Origin: Paraburkholderia megapolitana
Lineage (GTDB): Bacteria > Pseudomonadota > Gammaproteobacteria > Burkholderiales > Burkholderiaceae
Direction: 5' to 3'
Assembly (NCBI RefSeq): GCF_007556815.1
Contig: NZ_CP041743.1
Span: 1,240,001-1,304,000 of the forward strand
Length of the DNA: 64,000 nucleotides
Numbering within the stretch: the stretch's first letter is position 1; the number at the start of each line of letters is the position of its first letter. Shown here piece by piece: positions 27,094-35,203 of this stretch. A program made the translations under genes and the position numbers. The notes beneath the pieces are model-generated. The model was given only the letters and a program-made list of their open reading frames with translations, made no database searches and was not told where the DNA came from.

Positions 27094-27720
27094 ATGAAAG
27101 TAGCGATTATCGGTAGCGGCAACATGGGCGCGGGTTTGGCTCGTGCATTGACAGCCGCGAACATTCCACTCGTCATCGGCCACCACGATCCTGCGAAAGC
27201 GGCGGCGCTAGCCGGCGATCTCGGCTCTCAGGTTCAGGGAGGAGGGATAGCCGCGGCGGTCAAGCTGGCGGACGTCGTCATCCTGGCGTTGCCGTATCAG
27301 GCGATAGCCGAAGTGCTTGGAGTGGCAGGAGATCTGTCGGGCAAGATCCTGGTGGATATCAGCAACCCGATCAGTGCCGACTTCAAGAGTCTGGTCGTAG
27401 GCCACACCACGTCGGCCGCCGAGCAGATCCAGTCAATCGCTCCGCAGGCGCGGGTCGTTAAAGCGTTCAACACGATTTTTGCGGGGCTTCTGGCGGCCGA
27501 CGCGCGTAAGGGCAAGACTCTGCAGGTGTTCGTGGCAAGTGACGACGACACTGCGAAGCGCGAGGTCTCGCAACTGGCGAACGCAATTGGTTTTGAGCCC
27601 GTGGACGCAGGCCCGTTGAGCAACAGCCGGTTCATCGAGCCGATCGGTGAAATGAATATCCACTTCGGCTTCTTTCTTGGCTGGGGTCCGGTCACCGCAC
27701 CTGTCTGGATCAAGGTCTGA
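27094..27720 (+). CDS. NADPH-dependent F420 reductase-like (NADP-oxidoreductase, coenzyme F420-dependent type)
   Basis: 208 residues from ATG 27094 with GGAG ten bases upstream. VAIIGSGNMGAGLARAL is the NADP-binding Rossmann motif; VVILALPYQAI and VDISNPIS follow, and RVVKAFNTI is the conserved family segment. Beta-proteobacteria generally do not make F420, so this enzyme probably reduces another substrate with NADPH; the family is often seen next to LysR regulators as here. The role is not known. Confidence 0.85.
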   Translation: MKVAIIGSGNMGAGLARALTAANIPLVIGHHDPAKAAALAGDLGSQVQGGGIAAAVKLADVVILALPYQAIAEVLGVAGDLSGKILVDISNPISADFKSLVVGHTTSAAEQIQSIAPQARVVKAFNTIFAGLLAADARKGKTLQVFVASDDDTAKREVSQLANAIGFEPVDAGPLSNSRFIEPIGEMNIHFGFFLGWGPVTAPVWIKV

Positions 27721-27817
27721 GTGGTTGGGGCAGTGCTCCGTTCCGCCTGTCATGCAGCGCCGGCTGGTGCCGGTGCGGCGTCGACAGGTGGAATTTTTAG
27801 CACTGTGTCATGCAGTG

Positions 27818-28873
27818 TCACGCAGTGGCATTCAGTTCGTACTTCATGATCGCGCCGTGCCGCCCATGAATATCGCGTTCGACGCCATACACGTCGCCGT
27901 CGATCGTCGAACTTTGCGCCAGCACCTGCGCAATCGCTGCCCGATCCTGCGCGTCGAGTTCGACCGCCATGACCTTCAGATGCTCCGGCAGATGGTCCCC
28001 GCGACGCACACCGACAATCGCGCCCGCCACCTGTTCCTGATCGAGCACCCAGCGCGTCGCGATAGTGGCAATCGATACACCATGTCTGGACGCGATCTTG
28101 TCGAGCGTCTGCAGCAGCGCCTGGAAAATATCCCAGCCGCCGAAATCGTCGATGATCAGCTTGTACTTGATGAGCGAGCGATTGGGTATGTCGCGCCCCG
28201 GCTCGGTCGCGCCGAGCCATCGCCCGGAAAGAAAGCCGCCGGCTACCGTGCCGTAGCAAAACAGATGAATGCCGTGCTCGCGCGCATAGGCGCTCAGTTG
28301 CTGCGCGGGACGTCGATCTAGCAGCGAGTACTGCACCTGCATGCTCGTCAGTTCAACACCCGATTCGACGAGTTCCCTCGTACGCTGAGTATCGAAGTTG
28401 GTGCCGCTCACCCGGTCGATCTTGCCCGCCTGCTGCAACTCCCGCAGCCAGTGTGCAACCTCGAGATAACGCGGCACCGAATAATCCCACCAGTGGAACT
28501 GCACAAGGTCCAGCCGTTCGACGCGCAGCCGCGATAGCGAGCGGTCGATAGTTTGCTCGACGAGTGCCCGGCCGATCGTCTTCAGCGACGACAGATCGGG
28601 GACGAACTTCGTGTGGATCTTCAATTGGGCGAGGCTATCTGCGCCCCGGCGATTCCGGTAATCGTCGCGGAACTCGCCGATCATTTCTTCGACACCGGTG
28701 TAGATGTCGGCACAATCGAATGCGGTAATGCCTGCGTCGTAGTACGCGCCCATGTCCGCGATTGCAGCCGCACGATCCACACTTCCGTGGTCACCAGCCA
28801 GTTGCCAGCCGCCTTTAAAAATGCGTGAAACCGAATAGCCGGGCGCCAGTTCGACCCGCTCCATCTGTGTCAT
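27818..28873 (-). CDS. Aldo/keto reductase
   Basis: 351 residues. The tetrad is recognisable: FDCADIYTGVE (Asp53, Tyr58), IHTKF (Lys89) and VQFHWWDYS (His). The NADPH pocket near the C-terminus is GAIVGVRRGDHLPEHL. The start overlaps the stop of the TIGR04076-type gene by four bases, so it is the last member of a three-gene operon behind an XRE-cupin regulator. The substrate is unknown; the divergent symporter/porin cluster suggests that an imported carbonyl or sugar compound is handled. Confidence 0.88.
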   Translation of the reverse strand: MTQMERVELAPGYSVSRIFKGGWQLAGDHGSVDRAAAIADMGAYYDAGITAFDCADIYTGVEEMIGEFRDDYRNRRGADSLAQLKIHTKFVPDLSSLKTIGRALVEQTIDRSLSRLRVERLDLVQFHWWDYSVPRYLEVAHWLRELQQAGKIDRVSGTNFDTQRTRELVESGVELTSMQVQYSLLDRRPAQQLSAYAREHGIHLFCYGTVAGGFLSGRWLGATEPGRDIPNRSLIKYKLIIDDFGGWDIFQALLQTLDKIASRHGVSIATIATRWVLDQEQVAGAIVGVRRGDHLPEHLKVMAVELDAQDRAAIAQVLAQSSTIDGDVYGVERDIHGRHGAIMKYELNATA

Positions 28874-29235
28874 TCAGGGTCCTTATCAGCGAGTTTGACC
28901 GCGGTGGTATCCGCATGCCGGAAGCGGCGTTTGCCGAGCCGCGTAATGCGAAAGCGCGAGGGGCAATTGGGATCGGGGCATGCCACTTCGGCATCCGTCG
29001 ACATCCAGTCGTGCGGATCGGTTGCGCGCTGCTTGGCCGGCAGAAGCGGCAGCAGTGCCGCCAGCGAGTAAATCGAAAACGCCTGCCCGGGAGGCAGATG
29101 CAGCATTTCGCCGCGTAGTTCGAAGTAGTCACCGACGTTTGCGCCGCAATAGAGCTTCGCGCCTTCAGGAGCGACGACTTCGACGCGCAGGTCGTAGAGC
29201 TCGAACGAGTGCTCGTCGTGGGTATCGGAAGTCAT
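28870..29235 (-). CDS. TIGR04076-like small protein
   Basis: 121 residues. The pattern ELYDLRVEVVAPEG..CGANVGDYFEL near the start, a central LAALLPLLPA segment, and VACPDPNCPSRFRITRLG near the end fit the TIGR04076 group of uncharacterised proteins (conserved GD and late CPDP motif). Cys91 and Cys96 of the CPDPNC segment may bind metal. It lies four bases after the XRE-cupin stop and overlaps the aldo/keto reductase start, so the three genes are surely cotranscribed. Confidence 0.7.
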   Translation of the reverse strand: MTSDTHDEHSFELYDLRVEVVAPEGAKLYCGANVGDYFELRGEMLHLPPGQAFSIYSLAALLPLLPAKQRATDPHDWMSTDAEVACPDPNCPSRFRITRLGKRRFRHADTTAVKLADKDPE

Positions 29236-29239
29236 GGGC

Positions 29240-29776
29240 TTAGGGGTTCGGTGGCGTGACCGACAGGATGATTTCGGTGGGGGCGGTGGAGCCGTTGCGA
29301 TACCGGTGCGGCAAGCGCGAGTCGAATGAAATGCTTTCGCCGGCTGCCACCGGGTATTCGATGCCGTCTATCTGTGCAATCAACTCACCCGCGATGACAT
29401 ACACGCACTCCGAGGACGCATGGCTGCGCGGCTCATCTGCTGAGATCTCGCCCGGCTGCAACACGGCACGTAGTACCTCGAGTTGCCCGTTGCCGGCAGT
29501 CAGCCGTTCGTAACCGACGCGTCCCTTCGGTGCGATCAACCGCGAGCGATTGCCCGGCCGGCTGATCCATACCGAAGACGTCACGGTTCCGGCAAATAGC
29601 GAGGCCACCGATTCTCCGAATACCCCCGCGAGACGCCGCATCGTTTCGAGACTCGGGTCGGTGACCGACCGCTCGATCTGGCTCAGCAGGGTAGGCGAAA
29701 CGTCCGCGAGACTTGCCAGTTGGCGCAACGACATGCCGCGCGCGGTGCGTAATTCCTTGAGTCGTTCACCGATCAA
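29240..29776 (-). CDS. XRE-family regulator with C-terminal cupin domain
   Basis: 178 residues. The helix-turn-helix occupies 4-58 (MSLRQLASLADVSPTLLSQI) and a cupin_2 barrel 100-175 (PRSHASSECVYVIAGELIAQ, then SFDSRLPHRYRNGS with the metal-type His). Members such as PuuR sense small metabolites with the cupin and repress nearby catabolic genes. Here it heads an operon with a TIGR04076 protein and an aldo/keto reductase, and is divergent from the DUF3311/SSS/porin genes. Confidence 0.9.
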   Translation of the reverse strand: MIGERLKELRTARGMSLRQLASLADVSPTLLSQIERSVTDPSLETMRRLAGVFGESVASLFAGTVTSSVWISRPGNRSRLIAPKGRVGYERLTAGNGQLEVLRAVLQPGEISADEPRSHASSECVYVIAGELIAQIDGIEYPVAAGESISFDSRLPHRYRNGSTAPTEIILSVTPPNP

Positions 29777-29807
29777 TTTTTAACCTCGGCTTGTACAGCT
29801 GCATCGA

Positions 29808-29851
29808 ACATTGATGTGCAGTATAGGCGCACAGAAATGCACCGTCAATGT
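29808..29851. promoter_or_regulatory. Long imperfect inverted repeat in the XRE-cupin/SSS divergent region
   Basis: ACATTGATGTGCA (29808-29820) pairs with TGCACCGTCAATGT (29838-29851) apart from one mismatch or indel, across a 17-base spacer. It starts 32 bases upstream of the XRE-cupin start and is a likely operator for that regulator. Confidence 0.5.
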
Positions 29852-30034
29852 CGCGGAGCGGAGGCGCCTGCGTGTTGGTGGCAATCCCTATATTTCATGA
29901 GATACCGCGATATTCCAGGGTTTTCCTTATTCATATCGACTCGAAGTTATTTTTGACTGGCTTGAAATGTTGTGCAATCCGGGTGCACACTTCGCGTCGA
30001 GTAGTGCAGTGTAACTTCACAAGGAGAAGGCGCT

Positions 30035-30316
30035 GTGGCACAAGATCCTGCGACGGGCGGCACCGGCCGTCATACGTATCGATGGTTGCTGGTCGTGCCT
30101 TTTATCTGGCAGGCCGGTCTCGCGCCCGTCGTCAACGGTGTGTCGTGGTCGCCGTTCGGCTTGCCGTTTCCGATGCTGTGGCAGCTCGCGGGGATTGTGT
30201 TGACCAGTGTGTTGATCGCGGTGGTGTTCCGGCTCGATTGGGCGCACGGTGTCGAGCGCGAGGAGGAGGCCTTTATTGCCGCGACGCAGGTTTCCTCGAG
30301 AGGAGAACCACGATGA
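30035..30316 (+). CDS. DUF3311 small membrane protein (symporter partner)
   Basis: 93 residues from GTG 30035 (AAGGAGAAGG upstream). Two hydrophobic segments (WLLVVPFIWQAGLAPVVNGV and MLWQLAGIVLTSVLIAVVF) with a short PFGLPFPM link are the DUF3311 pattern. Such proteins are regularly encoded just before SSS-family transporters and are thought to be accessory subunits. Its stop overlaps the symporter start by four bases. Confidence 0.82.
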   Translation: MAQDPATGGTGRHTYRWLLVVPFIWQAGLAPVVNGVSWSPFGLPFPMLWQLAGIVLTSVLIAVVFRLDWAHGVEREEEAFIAATQVSSRGEPR

Positions 30317-31797
30317 AGCTTGTCATCGTCGTTGTGATTCTGCTCGGGACGGTAGCCGGAGCAGTGAGCTATGGTCGGCGTACGCGCAAGGGACACACGT
30401 TTTCGGACTGGGCGGTCGGCGGTCGCAGTCTCGGTGCGCTGATCTTCTGGTTCATGAATGCAGGTGAGGTCTACACGACCTTCGCCGTGCTCGGCATTTC
30501 CGGTTACGCGTGGGCGTTGGGCGCACCGGCTTACCTGGCGTTCTGTTCGGTGTCGATGAGCTACGCGATCGGTTACTGGCTGATGCCGAAAATCTGGCGC
30601 GCGGGCCGCACGCGGCAACTCGTTACGCAGGCGGACTTCTTTGCTGCGCGTTACGACGCGACCTGGCTTGGTGTGCTGACCGGTGTGATCGGCATTGCTT
30701 CGCTGATCGTCTACGTACAGATTCAACTGGTCAGTCTCGGTTTGATCGTTCAACTGACGCTCGACGATCTGATCTCCATCCAGGCCGCTACGCTGATTGC
30801 GGGCTTGCTGATGATCGCGTTCGTGTTTGTCGCAGGGATTCGCTCCGCGGCGTTTGCAGCGGGTGTCAAGGATGTACTGATGATCGTGGTCGTCGTGCTG
30901 CTCAGTGCGACGGTGGCGGGCAAAGTCGGTGCCGCGTCGATGCTCGATATTTTTCACATGGCAGAAGTGCAGCATCCGGGCATCGGCAGATTTCCGGGCC
31001 TGGATCCTTCGTCGCCTACGACGGCGATCTGGTTGATGACGTCGTCGATCAACATTGCGCTCGGAAACTGGGTGTTTCCGCATCTGTTCCAGATGTCGTA
31101 CACGGCGCAAAGCGCGACCGCGATCCGGCGCAATGCGATCTGGCAACCGCTCTATTCGCTGGCGTACTTCTTCATCGTCCTGCTTGGTTTTGCGGCGCTG
31201 CTCGCGGGTACGCACCCTCCTGGAAACAATCTGAACGCGGCGTTGCTGCAATTCATTTCGGAGCGTTATTCAGCGCCTGTCGTGGGGCTTGTGGCCGGAA
31301 CCGGATTTCTGCTGGCGCTCGCGCCGGGTGCACTGCTTCTGCTGACTGCTGGCTCGATCTTCAGCCGCAACGTCGTCGCGCCGTTTCTTCCCGGTCTCAA
31401 GGACCGCACTTCATTGCTGATATCGCGCGGATCGTTGATCGTGTTTGCGGCGATTGCCGTGTGGTTGTCGATCAGCCAGAAGGGTTCGCTCGTCAAGATT
31501 CTGCTCGATGCGTATTCGGCCATCGGCATGCTTGCGCCCGCTGTTTTCCTCGGCTTTTTGTGGAAGCGGACGACCGCAATCGGTGTGCTTGCGGGGCTCG
31601 TCGCCGGTTTCGTTGCGCTGCTTGCGCCGTTTGCCGCGCACTACTGGGCCGCGCTTGCACCTCAGTGCGAACCGGGGCTGATTGCGATGGCGATCAACGC
31701 TGCGACGGTGGTGCTCGTCAGTCTGGCTACGCCGCGGCCGACGCCGCATGCGGTGTCGCTTGGGGTGGCGGCTGAAGCGCTTGCCGCGAGCAAATAA
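30313..31797 (+). CDS. Sodium:solute symporter (SSS family)
   Basis: 494 residues from ATG 30313 with AGGAG at 30301-30305, the start overlapping the DUF3311 stop. About thirteen membrane segments are visible. GHTFSDWAVGGRSLGALIFW and AGEVYTTFAVLG near the N-terminus are the SSS opening; GIRSAAFAAGVKDVLM is the mid-protein signature region. It imports an organic solute with sodium at the inner membrane. An outer-membrane porin gene follows 37 bp later, implying uptake across both membranes. The substrate is unknown, perhaps an organic acid. Confidence 0.88.
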   Translation: MKLVIVVVILLGTVAGAVSYGRRTRKGHTFSDWAVGGRSLGALIFWFMNAGEVYTTFAVLGISGYAWALGAPAYLAFCSVSMSYAIGYWLMPKIWRAGRTRQLVTQADFFAARYDATWLGVLTGVIGIASLIVYVQIQLVSLGLIVQLTLDDLISIQAATLIAGLLMIAFVFVAGIRSAAFAAGVKDVLMIVVVVLLSATVAGKVGAASMLDIFHMAEVQHPGIGRFPGLDPSSPTTAIWLMTSSINIALGNWVFPHLFQMSYTAQSATAIRRNAIWQPLYSLAYFFIVLLGFAALLAGTHPPGNNLNAALLQFISERYSAPVVGLVAGTGFLLALAPGALLLLTAGSIFSRNVVAPFLPGLKDRTSLLISRGSLIVFAAIAVWLSISQKGSLVKILLDAYSAIGMLAPAVFLGFLWKRTTAIGVLAGLVAGFVALLAPFAAHYWAALAPQCEPGLIAMAINAATVVLVSLATPRPTPHAVSLGVAAEALAASK

Positions 31798-31834
31798 GTA
31801 CGCGAATAGTCCTGCCCACAATCTGGAGATCCCG

Positions 31835-33040
31835 ATGAAAAAGAGCAGCCTCTGCGTTGCTGCGCTTCTGGCGCTGCCTGCGTTAGCCGAAGCCCAGAGC
31901 AGCGTGACGCTATATGGGCTTGTCGACGCGGGCATTACCGTCGTCAACAATACCGGCAAAGGTCGCGTTGTCGAATCGGACACGTGCGGACCGCCGAGCT
32001 GCAACCTGTGGGGACTCAAGGGCAAAGAGGACCTCGGTGGCGGTACTTCTGCGATCTTCACGCTCGAGAACGGTTTCAACATCCAGAGCGGCAGACTCGG
32101 GCAAGGCGGCACCGAGTTCGGCAGACAGGCGTTCGTGGGTCTGAGCAACGACCGGTGGGGCGCAGTAACGCTGGGACGTCAGTACGATCCGCCTTCGTTG
32201 ACAGTCGGCTACTTCCCTTCGAGCAACAACTTCGCGACCGGCTACGGGTCGCATTTCGGCGACCTCGACAATCTGAATCAGTCGATACGGATCAACAACG
32301 CCGTCAAGTATGTGAGTCCGACCTTGGGCGGCCTGCATGTGGAAGGGATGTTCAGCTTCGGCGGTGTGGCGGGCGATTTCTCGACGAATCGCGTGTGGTC
32401 GCTGGCGGCCGCCTATACACGCGGGCCGTTCTCGGTGGCGGCCGGGTATCTGGACATTCAGAATCCCGCTACGAATGCGGGCGGCACGGGCGGCGTGTAC
32501 GCGTCGAACGGCAACTATGTGGGCTCATTGAACAACTACGTCGGACTGCAGGATGCCAATGCGATGAAGGTGTTCACGGTGGGCGGTTCGTACGCGCTCG
32601 GCCCCGCAACCTTCGCACTGAACTATTCGCACACCGACCTCGAGAACAGTCAGTACTTTGTCGTCAATGGTTTCGCGGGCGCGGGCAACGGTAACGACTT
32701 CAAGATGGACGCGTATGAAGCCAGTGCGACCTTCAGGGTGACTCCAGAGTTACTGCTGGGCGCCGCATACATTTACAACGCAGGAAAGGCCGACTATCAG
32801 AACCTGAAGCCCGACTTCCAGCAAATCAATCTGGGCGTGAACTATGCGCTGTCGAAGCGTACGAGTCTGTACGCGATTGCGATCTTCCAGAAGGCGGGCG
32901 GTGACGGCATTGCACCGGTGCTCGGCGCAAACGGCGCTGTAACCGGGCGTGCTGCGATTGCTGAGATTGCGGGCGCCGGTTACGACTCCAGCAGCTCGAA
33001 ACAACTGTTGATGTCCGTGGGGATGTATCACGCGTTCTAA
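31835..33040 (+). CDS. Gram-negative porin, OmpC-like (Burkholderia type)
   Basis: 401 residues. The Sec signal peptide ends ALPALAEAQ-SSVTLYG. SSVTLYGLVDAGI and GRQAFVGLSNDRWGAVTLGRQ are diagnostic of the 16-strand trimeric porins of this group, and the protein ends with the aromatic C-terminal residue (MYHAF) needed for BAM insertion. GGAG lies 8 bases before the ATG at 31835. It follows the symporter in the same operon, so it likely passes the same substrate through the outer membrane. Confidence 0.92.
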   Translation: MKKSSLCVAALLALPALAEAQSSVTLYGLVDAGITVVNNTGKGRVVESDTCGPPSCNLWGLKGKEDLGGGTSAIFTLENGFNIQSGRLGQGGTEFGRQAFVGLSNDRWGAVTLGRQYDPPSLTVGYFPSSNNFATGYGSHFGDLDNLNQSIRINNAVKYVSPTLGGLHVEGMFSFGGVAGDFSTNRVWSLAAAYTRGPFSVAAGYLDIQNPATNAGGTGGVYASNGNYVGSLNNYVGLQDANAMKVFTVGGSYALGPATFALNYSHTDLENSQYFVVNGFAGAGNGNDFKMDAYEASATFRVTPELLLGAAYIYNAGKADYQNLKPDFQQINLGVNYALSKRTSLYAIAIFQKAGGDGIAPVLGANGAVTGRAAIAEIAGAGYDSSSSKQLLMSVGMYHAF

Positions 33041-33132
33041 CGCGATGCGTGCAACGGGCTCAAGTTGCAACGCCCGATGCGAGATGTTATTTTGAGCGCC
33101 TTACGGGTACCGCTATCCATTCCCGCTCGCTG

Positions 33133-33154
33133 AACGTTCGGTATAAACGTTCGG
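33133..33154 (+). promoter_or_regulatory. AACGTTCGG direct repeats around a TATAAA -10 box
   Basis: AACGTTCGG at 33133-33141 and 33146-33154 surround TATAAA (33142-33147), 17 bases before the SMR start codon. A factor bound to the repeats would block or position polymerase. No good -35 hexamer is seen. Confidence 0.45.
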
Positions 33155-33170
33155 CTCGCGAGGACTGGAA

Positions 33171-33509
33171 ATGCTTACCACGCAGATCGCCTGGGCTCTT
33201 CTTGCTGCAAGCGTTGCCGCCGAATCGTTGGGTACCGCGGCGCTCAATCTCTCTTCCGGCTTTACGCGCTTACTTCCTTCGATATTGACGGTCGCGTGCT
33301 ATGCGACCGCAGTCTGGCTCATGGCGCTAGCAACAAAGCGAATCGAAATGGGCATGGCGTATGCGGCCTGGGCGGGCAGTAGTGCTGCGTTGACCGCGGC
33401 GATCGGGATTATCTGGTTCGGCGAGGCCCTGAGCCTTGTCAAGACAATCGGAATCGGCACCGCGATATGCGGGATCGTTTTGCTCAATCTCAGCGGCAAC
33501 GGTTCCTGA
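33171..33509 (+). CDS. Small multidrug resistance (SMR) family transporter
   Basis: 112 residues, four membrane helices. IAWALLAASVAAESLGTAAL in helix 1 holds the membrane-embedded Glu (Glu18) equivalent to EmrE Glu14. MAYAAWAGSSAALTAAIGIIWF and SLVKTIGIGTAICGIVLLNL complete the family pattern. It would act as a dimeric proton antiporter for cationic compounds or guanidinium. Upstream I looked for a guanidine riboswitch and saw none. The gene is convergent with the SDR gene, with three bases between. Confidence 0.88.
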   Translation: MLTTQIAWALLAASVAAESLGTAALNLSSGFTRLLPSILTVACYATAVWLMALATKRIEMGMAYAAWAGSSAALTAAIGIIWFGEALSLVKTIGIGTAICGIVLLNLSGNGS

Positions 33510-33512
33510 AGA

Positions 33513-34283
33513 TCAGATCGATTTGACTTCTCCACCGTCCATTCTCAATGTCGACCCGGTCATCCAGCGCGCCGCGGGCGACACGATGAACGCCATCAAC
33601 TCCGCGATTTCCTCCGGCGTGCCGTATCGCGAGATGCCTGCTTCAACCGGGAACCTGGCGGTCGCTTCTTCGACCGTCATGTTGTGCAGCGGCGCCCAAT
33701 GCTCGAGATACGATTGCCGCCGACCAGTCATCACAGGGCCGGGCAATACGCTGTTGACCTGCACGCCGTCGGCAATACCGCGATCCGAGAACGCTTTGGC
33801 CAGCGCCACGATCGCCGCGTTGATCGTGCCTACAGCGGCATACGGCGCCTTCGGAAACAACGCCGAATTACCCGACATCAACACGACCGACCCTGACGAT
33901 TCCTTCAACGACGGCCACGCTGCGATCGTCAACCGGCGCGCGCCGTGGAGTTTCAGTGCGAGCCCCTTGTCCCACTGTTCGTCGGTCATATCGAACACAT
34001 CGATTTGCGGTACCGCACCCGCAATGTTGAGCAACGCGTCGATCCGCCCAAATGCGGCGAGCGTTTGATTGACCACGTCCTGTGCAACTTCGGGCTCAGA
34101 GAGGTCAGCGTCGATTAAAAGCGGCGTAGCCCCCGCTTTGGTTACTTCCGCGGCGGTCTGCTCGAGGTTCTCGCGATTACGCGCAACCAGCACGATCGAC
34201 GTGAAGTCGCGCGCCAGCCTGATTGCAGTCGAGCGCCCGATACCCTGGCTCGCACCTGTGACGATGGCTACTTTCGTGGACAT
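33513..34283 (-). CDS. SDR-family oxidoreductase lacking the canonical catalytic Lys
   Basis: 256 residues. The nucleotide loop is VTGASQGIGRSTAIRLA (8-24). The NAG element is NIAGA (86-90), and Ser137/Ser140 precede Tyr148. The normal Y-x-x-x-K is here Y-A-A-V-G, so Gly152 replaces the Lys. The end (MTGSTLRMDGGEVKS) is typical of 3-oxoacyl-reductase-like SDRs. The enzyme may use another proton relay or be inactive. It lies 79 bases after an alpha/beta hydrolase on the same strand, also with a substituted nucleophile, and probably shares its promoter. Confidence 0.85.
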   Translation of the reverse strand: MSTKVAIVTGASQGIGRSTAIRLARDFTSIVLVARNRENLEQTAAEVTKAGATPLLIDADLSEPEVAQDVVNQTLAAFGRIDALLNIAGAVPQIDVFDMTDEQWDKGLALKLHGARRLTIAAWPSLKESSGSVVLMSGNSALFPKAPYAAVGTINAAIVALAKAFSDRGIADGVQVNSVLPGPVMTGRRQSYLEHWAPLHNMTVEEATARFPVEAGISRYGTPEEIAELMAFIVSPAARWMTGSTLRMDGGEVKSI

Positions 34284-34334
34284 TTCGTTTCTCCTTGGCT
34301 CAATGATGAATGGGTGGGCGACGACTACTGCATT

Positions 34335-34372
34335 GGCGCACTTACAACGAACCGCTAACGAGTTAGTGCGCC
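34335..34372 (-). terminator. Weak hairpin at the end of the hydrolase gene
   Basis: GGCGCACT (34335-34342) and AGTGCGCC (34365-34372) form an 8-bp stem with a 22-base loop overlapping the hydrolase stop codon. It lies between the hydrolase and SDR genes and might dampen readthrough. The loop is long, so the call is tentative. Confidence 0.3.
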
Positions 34373-35058
34373 GATACGGACTGGACTGCTTCGCCGATGA
34401 TGTCGGTTACCGCATCGGGCGCCGTGACGCTCGGCGTATGGTCGACCTCAAGTGAACGCACGTTTGCGTTCATACGGCTCGCCATGAAATGTTGCGTGTC
34501 CGGGTTGATCATCCGGTCCTGCCCGGCTACGAGGAACCATGACGGCAGGTCTTTCCACAGCGGACGCGCAACAGCCTTGCCAATCGATGCAACCGCAATG
34601 GGCCGCTGAACGGCGGCGAGCACCGTCAGCTCCTGCGGGCTCGCATGCTGTGCAAACGCCTGTGCGAATGCGTCTTGCGGTAGCCAGATCAAACCGTGAC
34701 GGTCCGGTGCAATTTTCGGTGCCTGCGGGTGCGCTTCACCGCGATTGAACACGTCGCCAACCGTCTCGCCTTCATCCGGCGCAAGCGCGGCAACATAGAC
34801 CAAAGCCCTGACATTCACGGCGCGTGCCGAACCGATGACCGCCCCGGCATACGCATGCCCCACCAGCACCACCGGACCTTCGATCCGTTCGAGCGTTCTT
34901 TCAAGAGCGGCCACGTCGTCATCGAGCGACGTGAGCGGCAGCGGTGCCGCGATCGCATGAATACCGCGTGCCGCCAGACGATCGATCACCTTGCTCCAGC
35001 TCGAGCCGTCTGCCCACGCGCCGTGTACCAGTACCGCGCTCACATTGTCAGAACTCAT
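34363..35058 (-). CDS. Alpha/beta hydrolase-fold protein with Ala at the nucleophile position
   Basis: 231 residues. VLVHGAWADGSSWSKVIDRL (9-28) is the family opening. The nucleophile elbow reads GPVVLVGHAYAGAVIG: G67-H68-A69-Y70-A71-G72, where active relatives have GHSYGG, so Ser is replaced by Ala69. An Asp (AGQDRMINP) and His (VDHTPSV) remain near the C-terminus. It is either a non-hydrolytic relative or uses a different mechanism. It is divergent from the CGNR regulator and probably controlled by the operators at 35096-35179. Confidence 0.85.
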   Translation of the reverse strand: MSSDNVSAVLVHGAWADGSSWSKVIDRLAARGIHAIAAPLPLTSLDDDVAALERTLERIEGPVVLVGHAYAGAVIGSARAVNVRALVYVAALAPDEGETVGDVFNRGEAHPQAPKIAPDRHGLIWLPQDAFAQAFAQHASPQELTVLAAVQRPIAVASIGKAVARPLWKDLPSWFLVAGQDRMINPDTQHFMASRMNANVRSLEVDHTPSVTAPDAVTDIIGEAVQSVSAH

Positions 35059-35095
35059 TTCTTCGCTCCTTTGAAAGACGGGATTGTTTTGCGTC

Positions 35096-35179
35096 TGTAA
35101 CCTTATTGATGTTGTTTTAGAGGTTACAAAATGGAGATGTAACTTGTCAAGAAGTATTTTGATGGTTACGATGTGTAAT
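35096..35179. promoter_or_regulatory. Duplicated inverted-repeat operator (TGTAACC / GGTTACA)
   Basis: TGTAACC at 35096-35102 pairs with GGTTACA at 35122-35128. A second set, TGTAAC at 35138-35143 and GGTTAC at 35164-35169, repeats the same 26-base start-to-start spacing, 42 bases further on. A related TGTAAT lies at 35174-35179. The region is AT-rich and lies between the divergent hydrolase and CGNR genes, so it is a strong candidate for regulator binding. It also argues against the longer CGNR starts that run through it. Confidence 0.65.
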
Positions 35180-35203
35180 CATCACTTCACACTCGTCCGA
35201 GAT

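Noticed and set aside
33041..33170. Guanidine riboswitch ahead of the SMR gene
   Set aside because: The leader after the probable -10 is only about 17-20 bases and shows no aptamer-like structure.
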